A stretch of 64,000 nucleotides of DNA from Panacagrimonas sp965216845 (GCA_965216845.1 OZ244200.1:372001-436000); one strand, 5' to 3'; positions 18,171 to 27,473 are shown, numbered from the stretch's first letter. A program made the numbers and translations. The notes: generated by a model from the letters alone, not told the origin.

Positions 18171-19151
18171 TCAGCTACCGACTGCGGTTTTCGGCGCAGC
18201 CCAGTTATCCAGTTTCATGCCCAGGTCCAGCTCATGGCTGCGCAGGGCTTCCTTGATCTCGTTGAGAGACTTCTTGCCGAGATTCGGCGTTTTCATCAGC
18301 TCGTTCTCGGTGCGCTGCACCAGATCACCGATGTAGTAGACATTTTCTGCCTTCAGGCAGTTTGCAGAGCGCACCGTCAGTTCCAGGTCATCGATCGGAC
18401 GGAACAGAATCGGCAGCAATTCCTTCTTGCTGGCGGTGGCGGTGGTTTCCGCTTCGGCTTCCAGGTCCACGAACACCGCGAGCTGATCGCGCAAAATGCG
18501 CGCGGCCTGACGCACCGCTTCAGCCGGGTCGACGCCGCCATTGGTGTCCACGTCCAGAATCAGCTTGTCCAGATCGGTACGCTGTTCAACACGAGCGCGC
18601 TCCACCGAATAGCTGACGCGACGCACCGGGCTGTAAGACGCTTCCAGCTTCAACAGGCCGACGGAGGAGGTTTCGTGTTCGGGGCTTTGCGACGCCGGTT
18701 GATAACCACGACCGCGCGTCACTTTCAACGACATGTTCAGCTTGCCGCCGTTGAGGTGCGCCAACACCAGATCCGGGTTGACGATTTCCACGTCGTGATC
18801 CAGCTCGATATCCGCCGCCGTCACCGGGCCGGTGCCGCTCTTCTGCAAACGCAGGTTGGCCTCGTCGCGCGAGTGCATGCGAATGGCGATGTTCTTGACG
18901 TTGAGCAGGATATCGATCACGTCCTCCTGCACGCCTTCGATGGAGCTGTACTCATGGACCACCCCGTCGATCTGCGCTTCGGTGACCGCCGCGCCGGGGA
19001 TCGAGGACAGCAGGATACGACGCAGCGCGTTGCCCAGCGTGTGGCCAAAGCCGCGCTCCAGCGGTTCCAGCGCCACCCGCGCCCGGTTGTCGGAAATGGC
19101 CTCGACATCGATCTGACGCGGCTTGAGCAACTCGGAAACAAAACCTTGCAT
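18171..19151 (-). CDS. rpoA: RNA polymerase alpha subunit
   Basis: The 326-residue protein has the N-terminal dimerisation domain (GFGHTLGNALRRILLSS) and a C-terminal domain that binds UP elements and activators (SANCLKAENVYYIGDLVQRTE, LGKKSLNEIKEAL). Length and order (rpsD-rpoA-rplQ) are standard for the alpha operon. Confidence 0.98.
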   Translation of the reverse strand: MQGFVSELLKPRQIDVEAISDNRARVALEPLERGFGHTLGNALRRILLSSIPGAAVTEAQIDGVVHEYSSIEGVQEDVIDILLNVKNIAIRMHSRDEANLRLQKSGTGPVTAADIELDHDVEIVNPDLVLAHLNGGKLNMSLKVTRGRGYQPASQSPEHETSSVGLLKLEASYSPVRRVSYSVERARVEQRTDLDKLILDVDTNGGVDPAEAVRQAARILRDQLAVFVDLEAEAETTATASKKELLPILFRPIDDLELTVRSANCLKAENVYYIGDLVQRTENELMKTPNLGKKSLNEIKEALRSHELDLGMKLDNWAAPKTAVGS

Positions 19152-19197
19152 AAGAGAGGACCTCTTTGATCAGGCAGCCAGGGCCACCACAAAAAAC

Positions 19198-19818
19198 CTA
19201 CTTGGAGTAAAGCTCGACAACCAGGTTTTCGTTAATGTCGGGAAGAATCTGCTCCCGGGTGGGGACCGCCTTGAACGTGCCCTTGAGGCCTTTTTCGTCC
19301 ACGTCCAGCCATTCCGGGAAGCCGATCTGCGAGGCGATGGACAGCGCCTCGGTAATGCGTGACTGCGCGCGGCCCTTCTCACGAATTTCCACCACGTCGC
19401 CATCCTGCACCTGGTAGGAAGGAATATTCACCGGCTGACCGTTGACGATGACCGCCTTGTGGCTGACCAGCTGGCGGGCTTCGGCGCGGGTGCGGCCAAA
19501 GCCCATGCGGTAGATCACGTTGTCCAGACGACGTTCCAGCATCAGCAGCAGGTTCAGACCGGTGGAACCCTTTTGGTTGGACGCCTTGACGTAGTAGTTG
19601 TGGAACTGGCGTTCAAGCACGCCGTACATCTGCTTGAGCTTCTGCTTCTCTCGCAGCTGGGTGGCGTAATCCGAAAGACGCGGCTTGCGCCCGCCGTGTT
19701 GTCCTGGCGGCGTATCCAGCTTGCACTTGGTTTCGATCGAACGACCGCGGCCTTTCAACAGCAGGTCGGTGCCGGCACGGCGGGAAAGCTTGCAAGTGGG
19801 TCCAATATATCGAGCCAT
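19198..19818 (-). CDS. rpsD: 30S ribosomal protein S4
   Basis: The ATG at 19818 gives MARYIGPTCKLSRRAG, the family start; the longer open frame upstream is rpsK overlap and not coding in this frame. The 206-residue protein contains the S4 RNA-binding segment LDNVIYRMGFGRTRAEARQL. In E. coli S4 also represses translation of the alpha operon. Confidence 0.97.
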   Translation of the reverse strand: MARYIGPTCKLSRRAGTDLLLKGRGRSIETKCKLDTPPGQHGGRKPRLSDYATQLREKQKLKQMYGVLERQFHNYYVKASNQKGSTGLNLLLMLERRLDNVIYRMGFGRTRAEARQLVSHKAVIVNGQPVNIPSYQVQDGDVVEIREKGRAQSRITEALSIASQIGFPEWLDVDEKGLKGTFKAVPTREQILPDINENLVVELYSK

Positions 19819-19828
19819 GAGCTTGTTC

Positions 19829-20227
19829 CTAGACGCGGCGACGTTTGGCCGGACGGCAGCCGTTATGCGGAATCGGCGTGACGTCGGTGATGTTGGTGAC
19901 CTTGAAACCGGCCGCATTGAGCGCACGCACCGCAGATTCGCGGCCGGGGCCCGGTCCGTTAACCCGAACTTCCACGTTTTTCACGCCGTGCTCGGCGGCA
20001 GCTTGCGCCGCCTTGTCGGCAGCAACCTGCGCGGCAAACGGCGTTGACTTGCGAGAGCCGCGAAAACCCGCCGCTCCGGCCGTGGACCAGGCCAGCGCAT
20101 TACCCTGGCGGTCGGTGATCAGAATGATCGTATTGTTAAAGGAGGCGTGGATATGTGCCACCGCGTCAGAAATATTTTTCTTGACGCGTTTGCCACGGGA
20201 TTTGGACGAACTCTGCGCTGTAGCCAT
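19829..20227 (-). CDS. rpsK: 30S ribosomal protein S11
   Basis: The 132-residue protein has the S11 stretches AHIHASFNNTIILITDRQGN and GPGPGRESAVRAL, and ends in the basic tail PHNGCRPAKRRRV. It sits between rpsM and rpsD in the alpha operon. Confidence 0.97.
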   Translation of the reverse strand: MATAQSSSKSRGKRVKKNISDAVAHIHASFNNTIILITDRQGNALAWSTAGAAGFRGSRKSTPFAAQVAADKAAQAAAEHGVKNVEVRVNGPGPGRESAVRALNAAGFKVTNITDVTPIPHNGCRPAKRRRV

Positions 20228-20282
20228 AATTAAATGGTCACCTGAATCAGTAGCGGCGGCTCAGCCACCGGAGTTTTTAGAA

Positions 20283-20639
20283 TTACTTCTTGACGGCCCG
20301 ACGCGGACCCTTGCGGGTACGGGCATTGGTCCGGGTGCGTTGCCCACGGACCGGCAGACCGCGACGATGCCGCTGACCGCGATAGCAGCCCAGGTCCTGC
20401 AGCCGCTTGATGCTCATGGAGACTTCACGACGCAAGTCGCCTTCAACCACGATCTTGCTGATCTCGCTGCGAAGCGCCTCGATTTCGGGCTCGCTCAGAT
20501 TGCGAATCTGCTGGGTTGGATCCACACCGGCCGCAGCACAGATGGCCTTGGCGCGCGTGGGTCCAATGCCGTAGATCGACTGAATCGCAATGATCGCGTG
20601 TTTGCGATCTGGAATATTGACACCGGCAATACGAGCCAT
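20283..20639 (-). CDS. rpsM: 30S ribosomal protein S13
   Basis: The 118-residue protein begins MARIAGVNIPDRKHAIIA and contains RGLPVRGQRTRTNARTRKGP, both diagnostic of S13. It is the first gene of the alpha operon, about 40 bases downstream of a good sigma70 promoter. Confidence 0.97.
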   Translation of the reverse strand: MARIAGVNIPDRKHAIIAIQSIYGIGPTRAKAICAAAGVDPTQQIRNLSEPEIEALRSEISKIVVEGDLRREVSMSIKRLQDLGCYRGQRHRRGLPVRGQRTRTNARTRKGPRRAVKK

Positions 20640-20683
20640 GTCGCGAAAACTCCTAGCTGAGCGCGCGCAAAAAAAGGGCGCGA

Positions 20684-20712
20684 ATTGTAAAGAAACTTGA
20701 GCTTTTTATCAA
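20684..20712 (-). promoter_or_regulatory. Sigma70 promoter of the alpha operon
   Basis: On the minus strand TTGATA (20712-20707), a 17-base spacer and TACAAT (20689-20684) form a near-consensus promoter between rpmJ and rpsM. Transcription would start near 20677. Confidence 0.75.
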
Positions 20713-20804
20713 GCGGTGATAGCAGCAGCCCTGCCAGCCCGCCGCTCGGTTCGCAATCGCATGCAGCGCGAGGCGCCTGCGCTTGCCGACCAGCGCGCGA
20801 CTGC

Positions 20805-20918
20805 TCACCCCTGCCGCTGCTTGTGACGCAGATCTTTGCAAATCACCCGCACCACGCCATTGCGGCGCACGACTTTGCAGTTGCGGCAAATCTTTTTGAC
20901 CGAAGTACGAACTTTCAT
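20805..20918 (-). CDS. rpmJ: 50S ribosomal protein L36
   Basis: This 37-residue protein reads MKVRTSVKKICRNCKVVRRN and then continues to the end KDLRHKQRQG. Cys11, Cys14 and Cys27 are present together with His33, so it is the zinc-binding form of L36. It follows secY by 27 bases, closing the spc operon. Confidence 0.95.
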   Translation of the reverse strand: MKVRTSVKKICRNCKVVRRNGVVRVICKDLRHKQRQG

Positions 20919-20945
20919 GACAAACCTTTCGGGAGAAAACCGCGC

Positions 20946-22292
20946 TCAGCGCGAAATGGCGCCGGGCTTGCCCAGCGACTTCAGGTTCTGCTTTTTCAGC
21001 AGACCTTCGTATTGATGAGACATCAGGTGCGCCTGCAGCTGTGCCATGAAATCCATGATGACCACCACCGTGATCAGCAGGGAAGTGCCGCCAAAGTAAA
21101 ACGGCACGTTGAAGTAGGCGATCATGATTTCCGGCATCAGGCAGATGGCGGTGATGTAGGCCGCGCCGGCCACCGTGAGCCGGGTCAGCACCTGATCGAT
21201 ATAACGTGCGGTCATCGCGCCCGGCCGCACACCCGGCACGAAGGCGCCGGACTTCTTCAGGTTATCCGCGGTATCCCGCGAATCGAACACCAGCGCGGTG
21301 TAGAAGAAGCAGAAGAAGATGATCATCGCCGCATACATCAGCGTGTACAGCGGCTGACCCGGCGACAGCGCGTTGGCGAACTGCTGCATGAATCCACCGC
21401 TGCCTTCGGCACCGGCAAAGCGGATGATCGACGCCGGAAACAGAATGATGGACGATGCAAAGATCGGCGGAATCACGCCGGCCATGTTCAGCTTCAACGG
21501 CAGATGCTGGGTCTGCGCAGCAAACACCTTGCGCCCCTGCTGCCGACGCGCGTGATGCACCGGGATGCGCCGCTGTGCGCGCTCCACGTAGACGCAGGCG
21601 TAGGTCACCAGCACGGTCAACACCAGAATCACGATCAGCATCGCGGGGTTGAGCGAGCCTTCACTGACCAGTTGCGCCGATGACCCAACCGCACCCGGCA
21701 GGCCGGCGACGATGCCGGCAAAGATAATCATGGACATGCCATTGCCAATGCCGCGCTCGGTGATCTGCTCGCCCAGCCACATCAGGAACATGGTGCCGGT
21801 CACCAGGCTCACGGTGGCCACAAACACAAAACCGACCCCCGGCGCAATCGCAACCCCGCTCTTCTGCAGGGCAAAAGATGCACCGATGGCCTGGAACGTG
21901 GCCAGCGCCAGCGTGCCGTAACGGGTGTATTTGGTGAGGACACGACGACCGGCCTCACCTTCTTTTTTCAGCTCTTTGAGCTGCGGCACCACCGCCGCCA
22001 TCAACTGCACGATGATGGATGCGGAGATATAGGGCATCACGCCCAGCGCCATGACCGACAGGCGCTCCAGCGCGCCGCCGGAGAACATGTTGAACATGTC
22101 CAGAATCGAGCCGCGCGTTTGGTCAAACAGCGCCGCCAATTGCTGCGGGTCGATCCCCGGCACCGGAATGAAGGAGCCGACGCGAAACACCACCAGCGCC
22201 CCCAGCAAGAAGAACAGACGCCCGCGAACCTCGCCAAGTTTGCGCATGTCCGGAACCATGCCGGCTGCTGCTGCGGGAGATCGCGTCGCCAT
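20946..22292 (-). CDS. secY: Protein translocase subunit SecY
   Basis: SecY is the channel of the general secretion pathway. The 448-residue protein has ten membrane segments. Family signatures include LFFLLGALVVFRVGSFIPVPGID in the first helix region, GIGNGMSMIIFAGIVAGLP and the cytoplasmic loop ending VRPGAMTARYIDQVL. It lies between rplO and rpmJ, as usual in the spc operon. Confidence 0.98.
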   Translation of the reverse strand: MATRSPAAAAGMVPDMRKLGEVRGRLFFLLGALVVFRVGSFIPVPGIDPQQLAALFDQTRGSILDMFNMFSGGALERLSVMALGVMPYISASIIVQLMAAVVPQLKELKKEGEAGRRVLTKYTRYGTLALATFQAIGASFALQKSGVAIAPGVGFVFVATVSLVTGTMFLMWLGEQITERGIGNGMSMIIFAGIVAGLPGAVGSSAQLVSEGSLNPAMLIVILVLTVLVTYACVYVERAQRRIPVHHARRQQGRKVFAAQTQHLPLKLNMAGVIPPIFASSIILFPASIIRFAGAEGSGGFMQQFANALSPGQPLYTLMYAAMIIFFCFFYTALVFDSRDTADNLKKSGAFVPGVRPGAMTARYIDQVLTRLTVAGAAYITAICLMPEIMIAYFNVPFYFGGTSLLITVVVIMDFMAQLQAHLMSHQYEGLLKKQNLKSLGKPGAISR

Positions 22293-22317
22293 AGCTGTAC
22301 TCGCTCAGAGGCTGGAA

Positions 22318-22752
22318 TTAGTCCGCAATGTTACCGCCAGCGGCGGTAATGGCCTGACGCGCGCCCTTGGTCACACTCAAGCCCTTGAGGCTGACCTTGC
22401 GCTCAATGCTGCCGGAGAGGATGATCTTGGCTTGCAGCGAACGTGGCGAAATCACACCCTCGGCCTTGAGCGCCGCCAGATCGATTTCCTCGGCCTTCAT
22501 GGCTTGCAGCTCACCAAGACGCACTTCAGCCGTCAGGCCTGCCAGCGGCGAACGAAAACCGCGCTTGGGCAAGCGCCGCTGGATTGGCATCTGCCCGCCT
22601 TCGAAGCCGAGCTTGCCGCGGCCGCCTTTGCGCGCACGTTGGCCCTTGTGTCCACGTCCGCAGGTCTTGCCCAGACCCGAGGCCATGCCACGACCGACGC
22701 GAGTGCGTGCTTTCTTGGAGCCTTTTGCAGGCTTGATGTCGTTGAGCTTCAT
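22318..22752 (-). CDS. rplO: 50S ribosomal protein L15
   Basis: The ATG at 22752 gives MKLNDIKPAKGSKKARTRVG, the L15 N-terminus; the long frame upstream is not coding. The 144-residue protein has GKTCGRGHKGQRARKG and GGQMPIQRRLPKRGF. Spc operon, upstream of secY. Confidence 0.96.
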   Translation of the reverse strand: MKLNDIKPAKGSKKARTRVGRGMASGLGKTCGRGHKGQRARKGGRGKLGFEGGQMPIQRRLPKRGFRSPLAGLTAEVRLGELQAMKAEEIDLAALKAEGVISPRSLQAKIILSGSIERKVSLKGLSVTKGARQAITAAGGNIAD

Positions 22753-22784
22753 GATGCTTTCCAGATATAGGGGCCAGGCCCGAC

Positions 22785-22970
22785 CTAAGCTTCCTCGACC
22801 CGCAAGAGATATTCGACCTTGCGAACCATGCCAAGGTTCTCCGGCGTGGCTTTGACTTGCACCGTTTGGTGAATCTTGCGCAGCCCCAGACCGCGCACGC
22901 ATTCGGCGTGCCCTTTGGTGCGGCCAAACAGGCTTTTCACCAACGTGACTTTGATTTGCTTTTCGCTCAT
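22785..22970 (-). CDS. rpmD: 50S ribosomal protein L30
   Basis: The 61-residue protein starts at ATG 22970 (MSEKQIKVTLVKSLFGR) and has the L30 segment GLGLRKIHQTVQVKATPEN. It starts 10 bases after the rpsE stop. Confidence 0.95.
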   Translation of the reverse strand: MSEKQIKVTLVKSLFGRTKGHAECVRGLGLRKIHQTVQVKATPENLGMVRKVEYLLRVEEA

Positions 22971-22980
22971 CGGCTTTGAC

Positions 22981-23502
22981 CTAGGCGGTGATTTCTTCCA
23001 GCGTCTTGCCGCGCTTGGCAGCAATTTCGGCTGGCAGGTTCATGTTTCTCAGTCCATCGATGGTGGCGCGCACCATGTTGATGGGATTGCGCGAACCAAA
23101 GGACTTGGCCAGCACGTTCTGCACGCCGGCCACCTCGAACACGGCGCGCATGGCACCACCGGCAATGACGCCGGTACCGTCGGAGGCCGGACGCATGAAG
23201 ACGCGCGTGGCGCCGTGCGTGCCCCAGATTTCATGCTGCAGGGTAAGCCCCTTGAGCGGAACACTGATCATGTTCTTGCGCGCCTGGTCCATGGCCTTGG
23301 AAATGGCCTGCGGTACTTCGCGCGCCTTGCCGTAACCAAAGCCGACGCGACCTTCGCCGTCACCCACCACGGTCAGCGCGGTGAACGCGAACTGTTTGCC
23401 ACCCTTGACGGTCTTGGATACGCGGTTGACGGTGATCAGCTTTTCCTTCAGGTCGGCGCCTGATTGCTGATCGTCGAATTGCTGTTGTGCGGGGTTGGCC
23501 AT
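22981..23502 (-). CDS. rpsE: 30S ribosomal protein S5
   Basis: The 173-residue protein has the S5 double-stranded RNA-binding region KGGKQFAFTALTVVGDGEGR and the C-terminal GAMRAVFEVAGVQNVLAKSFGS part. It overlaps neither neighbour; rplR ends two bases upstream. Confidence 0.97.
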   Translation of the reverse strand: MANPAQQQFDDQQSGADLKEKLITVNRVSKTVKGGKQFAFTALTVVGDGEGRVGFGYGKAREVPQAISKAMDQARKNMISVPLKGLTLQHEIWGTHGATRVFMRPASDGTGVIAGGAMRAVFEVAGVQNVLAKSFGSRNPINMVRATIDGLRNMNLPAEIAAKRGKTLEEITA

Positions 23503-23504
23503 GA

Positions 23505-23861
23505 CTAGAACTCCAAGCCGGCTTCACGGGCGGCATCGGCCAGGGCCTGAACCCGACCATGATATTTGAATCCGGAACGATCAAATGCCACCTGGGTGAC
23601 ACCGGCAGCCTTGGCGCGCTCGGCAATCAGCTGCCCCACCTTCTTGGCGGCATCCACGTTTCCGGTTGATTTCAGATCGCTGGCAACGTCCTTTTCCACG
23701 GTCGAGGCGGCCGCGACCGTCTCACGGGCATCGGGCGCAATGATTTGCGCGTAGATGTGCCGCGGCGTGCGGTGGACGGACAAACGATATGCGCCCAGTT
23801 CGCGAATCTTGTAACGCGCGCGTCGAGCGCGGCGCAGTCGAGGATGTCTTTTGTCTTTCAT
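23505..23861 (-). CDS. rplR: 50S ribosomal protein L18
   Basis: The 118-residue protein has YRLSVHRTPRHIYAQIIAPD and ends HGRVQALADAAREAGLEF, as in L18, a 5S rRNA-binding protein. A 93-base gap without visible features separates it from rplF. Confidence 0.96.
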   Translation of the reverse strand: MKDKRHPRLRRARRARYKIRELGAYRLSVHRTPRHIYAQIIAPDARETVAAASTVEKDVASDLKSTGNVDAAKKVGQLIAERAKAAGVTQVAFDRSGFKYHGRVQALADAAREAGLEF

Positions 23862-23954
23862 GATGCCAACTCGTGGTTGGGTGCGATATTCGGGAACTGA
23901 ATCGGGATAAGGGCGGCGGCCAAAACGGGCAAGCCGAGCGCGAAGCGCCTGGGC

Positions 23955-24485
23955 TTACTTCTTCTTGGCTTCCTTGAGGCTGACGTGTTCATCGGCGTAA
24001 CGCACGCCTTTGCCCTTGTACGGCTCGGGCGGACGGAACGCACGCAGATCCGCAGCCACCTGGCCCACTTTCTGCTTGTCCGCGCCCTTGATCACGATCT
24101 CGGTCTGGGTGGGCGTTTCAACGTCGACGCCCTCGGGAATCGGGTAATTCACCGGGTGCGACAAGCCCACCGACAGATTGATGACCTTGCCTTGTGCCTG
24201 CGCACGATAACCAACGCCCACCAGCGTCAGCTTGCGCTCATAGCCCTGAGTGACACCGACCACCATGTTGTTGACCAGCGCACGTACGGTACCGGACAGC
24301 ATGGCGTTGCTGGCGATGGAGGCATCGCTCATCTTGACTTGGCCATCCGCCATTTCCAGCGCCACGCCTTCAGGCAGATCGAAGCTGAGGCTGGACTTGG
24401 CGCCCTTGACGGTGATCGTGCCATCGGCATTGATGATTTCAACGCCGGAGGGGATCTTGATGGGATTTTTGGCAACTCGGGACAT
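23955..24485 (-). CDS. rplF: 50S ribosomal protein L6
   Basis: The 176-residue protein begins MSRVAKNPIKIPSGVEI and has the conserved C-terminal FRPPEPYKGKGVRYADE segment. Spc operon. Confidence 0.97.
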   Translation of the reverse strand: MSRVAKNPIKIPSGVEIINADGTITVKGAKSSLSFDLPEGVALEMADGQVKMSDASIASNAMLSGTVRALVNNMVVGVTQGYERKLTLVGVGYRAQAQGKVINLSVGLSHPVNYPIPEGVDVETPTQTEIVIKGADKQKVGQVAADLRAFRPPEPYKGKGVRYADEHVSLKEAKKK

Positions 24486-24508
24486 GTGCTCAAACCTTTA
24501 TCAATCTA

Positions 24509-24907
24509 TTACTGCACGATGCAGAGCACTTCGCCGCCGTGACCGGAAGCGCGCGCCTGACGGTCGCTCACCACGCCCTTGGACGTGGACACAATGGCGA
24601 TACCCAGGCCGCCGATCACCTGCGGAATATCCTTGCTGCCGCGATACTCGCGCAGCGAAGGCTTGCTGACGCGCTCGATGCGCTCGATCACCGGCTTGCC
24701 TTCGAAATACTTCAGCGCCACGGTCATCAGCTTCTTGTTGCCTGGCTCATCGGCCACGTCGAAGCCCTGGATATAACCCTCGTCTTCCAGCACGCGGGCG
24801 ATGGCTTCCTTGGTGGTGGAGCTGGGACAGCGAATCGACTTCTTGCGCGCCGCCTGTCCGTTGCGGATGCGGGTCAGAAAGTCGGCGATGGGATCATTCA
24901 TGCTCAT
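24509..24907 (-). CDS. rpsH: 30S ribosomal protein S8
   Basis: The 132-residue protein begins MSMNDPIADFLTRIRNGQAA and ends GHGGEVLCIVQ with the usual ISTSKGVVSDRQAR-like stretch before it. In E. coli S8 represses the spc operon at the rplE region. Confidence 0.96.
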   Translation of the reverse strand: MSMNDPIADFLTRIRNGQAARKKSIRCPSSTTKEAIARVLEDEGYIQGFDVADEPGNKKLMTVALKYFEGKPVIERIERVSKPSLREYRGSKDIPQVIGGLGIAIVSTSKGVVSDRQARASGHGGEVLCIVQ

Positions 24908-24917
24908 CGTATTGTCC

Positions 24918-25223
24918 TCACCAGGAAGCTTTCTTCAGACCGGGAACTTCGCCCCGCATCGTCGCTTCACGCAGCTTGTGCCGGGCCAGGCCGAATTTGC
25001 GGTAAACACCGCGCGGACGCCCGGTGACGCCGCAACGATTGCGCTTGCGTGAGGGGCTGGAGTCGCGCGGCAGCTTCTGCAAAGCCACCACCGCCTCCAT
25101 CTTCTCTTCGTAGCTGGCATCCGGGTTGATCACCGCCTTGCGCAGCGCTTCGCGCTTGCCGCTCAGTCGGGCGATCAGTACAGCGCGCTTTTTCTCGCGC
25201 TCAACCATGCTTTTCTTGGCCAT
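24918..25223 (-). CDS. rpsN: 30S ribosomal protein S14
   Basis: The 101-residue protein is the long S14 form. The usual zinc cysteines are not all present (RNRCGVTGRPRGVYRKFGLA has one), so it is the zinc-independent type found in most Proteobacteria. Confidence 0.96.
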   Translation of the reverse strand: MAKKSMVEREKKRAVLIARLSGKREALRKAVINPDASYEEKMEAVVALQKLPRDSSPSRKRNRCGVTGRPRGVYRKFGLARHKLREATMRGEVPGLKKASW

Positions 25224-25238
25224 ATCGGAGATCCGGGC

Positions 25239-25775
25239 TTACTTGCGGAACGGAAACTTGAAGGCTTCCAGCAGCGCGCGGCCTTCGTCGTCGTTCTTGG
25301 CGGTGGTGGTGAAAGTGATGTTCATGCCGCGCAGCTTGTCCACCTTGTCGTAATCAATTTCCGGGAAAATGATCTGCTCGGTGATGCCGAAGTTGAAGTT
25401 GCCGCGACCGTCGAATCCCTTCGGGTTGATGCCGCGAAAATCGCGTTCCCGAGGCAGGGCGATGGTCACCAGGCGCTCCAGAAATTCGTACATGCGCTCG
25501 CGCCGCAGCGTCACCTTGACACCGATGGGGAAGTTGTCACGCACCTTGAACGCGGCGATGGAAAGCCGCGTCTTGGTGATGATGGGCTTTTGGCCGGCGA
25601 TCACGGTCATGTCGGACACGGCGTGTTCGATCACCTTGCGATCCGCAGTGGCTTCACCCACGCCCATGTTCAGCGTGATCTTGCTCAGCCGCGGCACAGC
25701 CATCGCATTGCAGCCGAACTGCTTTTGCAGCTCCGGTGCAATCTTTTCGCGGTACTGGGTTTGTAAATTGGCCAT
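25239..25775 (-). CDS. rplE: 50S ribosomal protein L5
   Basis: The 178-residue protein carries VPRLSKITLNMGVGEA and the C-terminal FGITEQIIFPEIDYDKVD, typical of L5, which binds 5S rRNA. Spc operon. Confidence 0.97.
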   Translation of the reverse strand: MANLQTQYREKIAPELQKQFGCNAMAVPRLSKITLNMGVGEATADRKVIEHAVSDMTVIAGQKPIITKTRLSIAAFKVRDNFPIGVKVTLRRERMYEFLERLVTIALPRERDFRGINPKGFDGRGNFNFGITEQIIFPEIDYDKVDKLRGMNITFTTTAKNDDEGRALLEAFKFPFRK

Positions 25776-25787
25776 GATGGACGCTCT

Positions 25788-26114
25788 TTAGAGATCGACC
25801 CGTTCTTGGTCGGACTTGAAATAACGGACTTTGCGACGCTGCTCGCCTTCGCCTTCAAAACGAAAGCCGACGCGGTCGCCCTTGTTGGCCTTGGCGTTCC
25901 ACAACATCACGTTGGAAATATCCAGCGGCATTTCCTTTTCCACGATGCCGCCGGCGACGCCGCTGTTGGGATTGCCTTTCTGGTGTTTCTTGACCAGATT
26001 GATGCCTTCAACGATCACATGACCATCGTCCAGCACCGCGCCAACCTTGCCGCGACGCCCCTTGTCCTTGCCGGTGGTGACGATCACTTCATCGCCCTTG
26101 CGAATTCTTTTCAT
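25788..26114 (-). CDS. rplX: 50S ribosomal protein L24
   Basis: The 108-residue protein starts MKRIRKGDEVIVTTGKDKGR, a KOW motif, and has the L24 segment GGIVEKEMPLDISNVML. It initiates 50S assembly. Confidence 0.96.
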   Translation of the reverse strand: MKRIRKGDEVIVTTGKDKGRRGKVGAVLDDGHVIVEGINLVKKHQKGNPNSGVAGGIVEKEMPLDISNVMLWNAKANKGDRVGFRFEGEGEQRRKVRYFKSDQERVDL

Positions 26115-26141
26115 TGCCTTGCTCTGTGGTTCCCGGCCGCT

Positions 26142-26507
26142 TCAGATCACTTCCGGCGCCAGCGAAACGATTTTCATGAAGCGGTCACGCAGCTCTCGCG
26201 TCACCGGGCCGAAAATACGGGTGCCGATGGGATCCAGTTTGCCGGTCAACAACACCGCGGCGTTGTTGTCGAAGCGAATGGCGGAACCGTCGGGGCGACG
26301 AATCGGATGCGCGGTGCGCACCACGACGGCGTTGTGCACCTCGCCCTTCTTGACCTTGCCACGCGGGATCGCGTCCTTGACCGTGACCTTGACCAGATCG
26401 CCCACGTTGGCGTAACGCCGGTGCGTGGCGCCCTTGACCTGGATCACCTGCATCACCTTGGCGCCGCTGTTGTCCGCAGCCTGCAATAAGGATTCTTTTT
26501 GCAACAT
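26142..26507 (-). CDS. rplN: 50S ribosomal protein L14
   Basis: The 121-residue protein has VADNSGAK-like LQAADNSGAKVMQVI near the start and RELRDRFMKIVSLAPEVI at the end, both L14 signatures. Only 24 bases separate it from rpsQ, so there is no room for a separate spc promoter of the usual size upstream. Confidence 0.97.
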   Translation of the reverse strand: MLQKESLLQAADNSGAKVMQVIQVKGATHRRYANVGDLVKVTVKDAIPRGKVKKGEVHNAVVVRTAHPIRRPDGSAIRFDNNAAVLLTGKLDPIGTRIFGPVTRELRDRFMKIVSLAPEVI

Positions 26508-26531
26508 GACAATGCTCCAACCGGCTTCGGT

Positions 26532-26813
26532 CTAGGTGTGTTTCTGGTCCAGCACTTCGGCCAGCTTGAAATGCTTGCTACGGGAGATCGGCCGAGTCTC
26601 GACCAGGGCGACCACGTCGCCGATCTTGCCTCGGTTTTCCTCGTCATGCGCGTGCAGCTTGGTGCTGCGGCGCATGATCTTTCCGTACAGCGGATGCTTG
26701 ACGCTACGCTCCACCAGCACGGTAATGGTCTTGTTCGCCTTGTCGGAAATCACGCGGCCGACAATGCGGCGCTGTGCCTTTTCCGCCGCGACGGGGGGGT
26801 GCTCTTCACTCAT
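26532..26813 (-). CDS. rpsQ: 30S ribosomal protein S17
   Basis: The 93-residue protein contains VERSVKHPLYGKIMRRSTK and DVVALVETRPISRSKHF, the S17 signatures. It overlaps the rpmC end by four bases. Confidence 0.96.
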   Translation of the reverse strand: MSEEHPPVAAEKAQRRIVGRVISDKANKTITVLVERSVKHPLYGKIMRRSTKLHAHDEENRGKIGDVVALVETRPISRSKHFKLAEVLDQKHT

Positions 26814-27016
26814 GATTTCTTGCCCTGTGCCGACAGCGCGGTTTTCACCTGTGCGATCTTCTTGCGAACCTCTCGCACCAGGTGGCTTTGACTGCTCTGC
26901 CCCATGGCGCCCTGCATGCGCAGATTGAACTGCTCGCGACGCAGCGCCGTGAGTTCTTCGACGAGTCCAGCTGCGTCCTTGCCGACGAGCGACTTGTTGT
27001 ACTCAGCTTTTTTCAT
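26810..27016 (-). CDS. rpmC: 50S ribosomal protein L29
   Basis: The ATG at 27016 overlaps the rplP stop by one base (TGATG). The 68-residue protein has LTALRREQFNLRMQGAMGQ and the C-terminal VRKKIAQVKTAL helix of L29. Confidence 0.96.
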   Translation of the reverse strand: MKKAEYNKSLVGKDAAGLVEELTALRREQFNLRMQGAMGQSSQSHLVREVRKKIAQVKTALSAQGKKS

Positions 27017-27429
27017 CAGAGGATGGTCCGTTTGACGAAAGTGGACTTGACGCAAAGCTTGGCCGACGCCAGCTGGAATGCGTGACGCGCCGCTTCTTCA
27101 GAAACGCCTTCGATCTCGTACAGCATCTTGCCGGGCTGCACCTTGGCGACCCAGTATTCGACGTTGCCCTTGCCCGAGCCCATACGCACTTCCAACGGCT
27201 TGCGGGTGACCGGCGCGTCCGGAAAAATGCGAATCCAGAGTTTGCCGCCACGCTTGACGTAGCGTGTGATGCAGCGCCGCGCCGCCTCGATCTGCCTGGC
27301 GGTGATCATGCCGTGTTCGGTGGCTTTTAGGCCGTACTCGCCAAAGCTGACTTTGTTCCCGTTCTGGGCCAGGCCGCGGTTGCGACCTTTCATCTGCTTT
27401 CGGTACTTGGTTCGTTTGGGCTGCATCAT
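27016..27429 (-). CDS. rplP: 50S ribosomal protein L16
   Basis: The 137-residue protein begins MMQPKRTKYRKQMKGRNRG and has GSGKGNVEYWVAKVQPGKML, as in L16 near the peptidyl transferase centre. S10 operon. Confidence 0.97.
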   Translation of the reverse strand: MMQPKRTKYRKQMKGRNRGLAQNGNKVSFGEYGLKATEHGMITARQIEAARRCITRYVKRGGKLWIRIFPDAPVTRKPLEVRMGSGKGNVEYWVAKVQPGKMLYEIEGVSEEAARHAFQLASAKLCVKSTFVKRTIL

Positions 27430-27473
27430 GGCAGCACGCTCCTATCCTTGAATCTTCTGAATCAGCTTGCGTG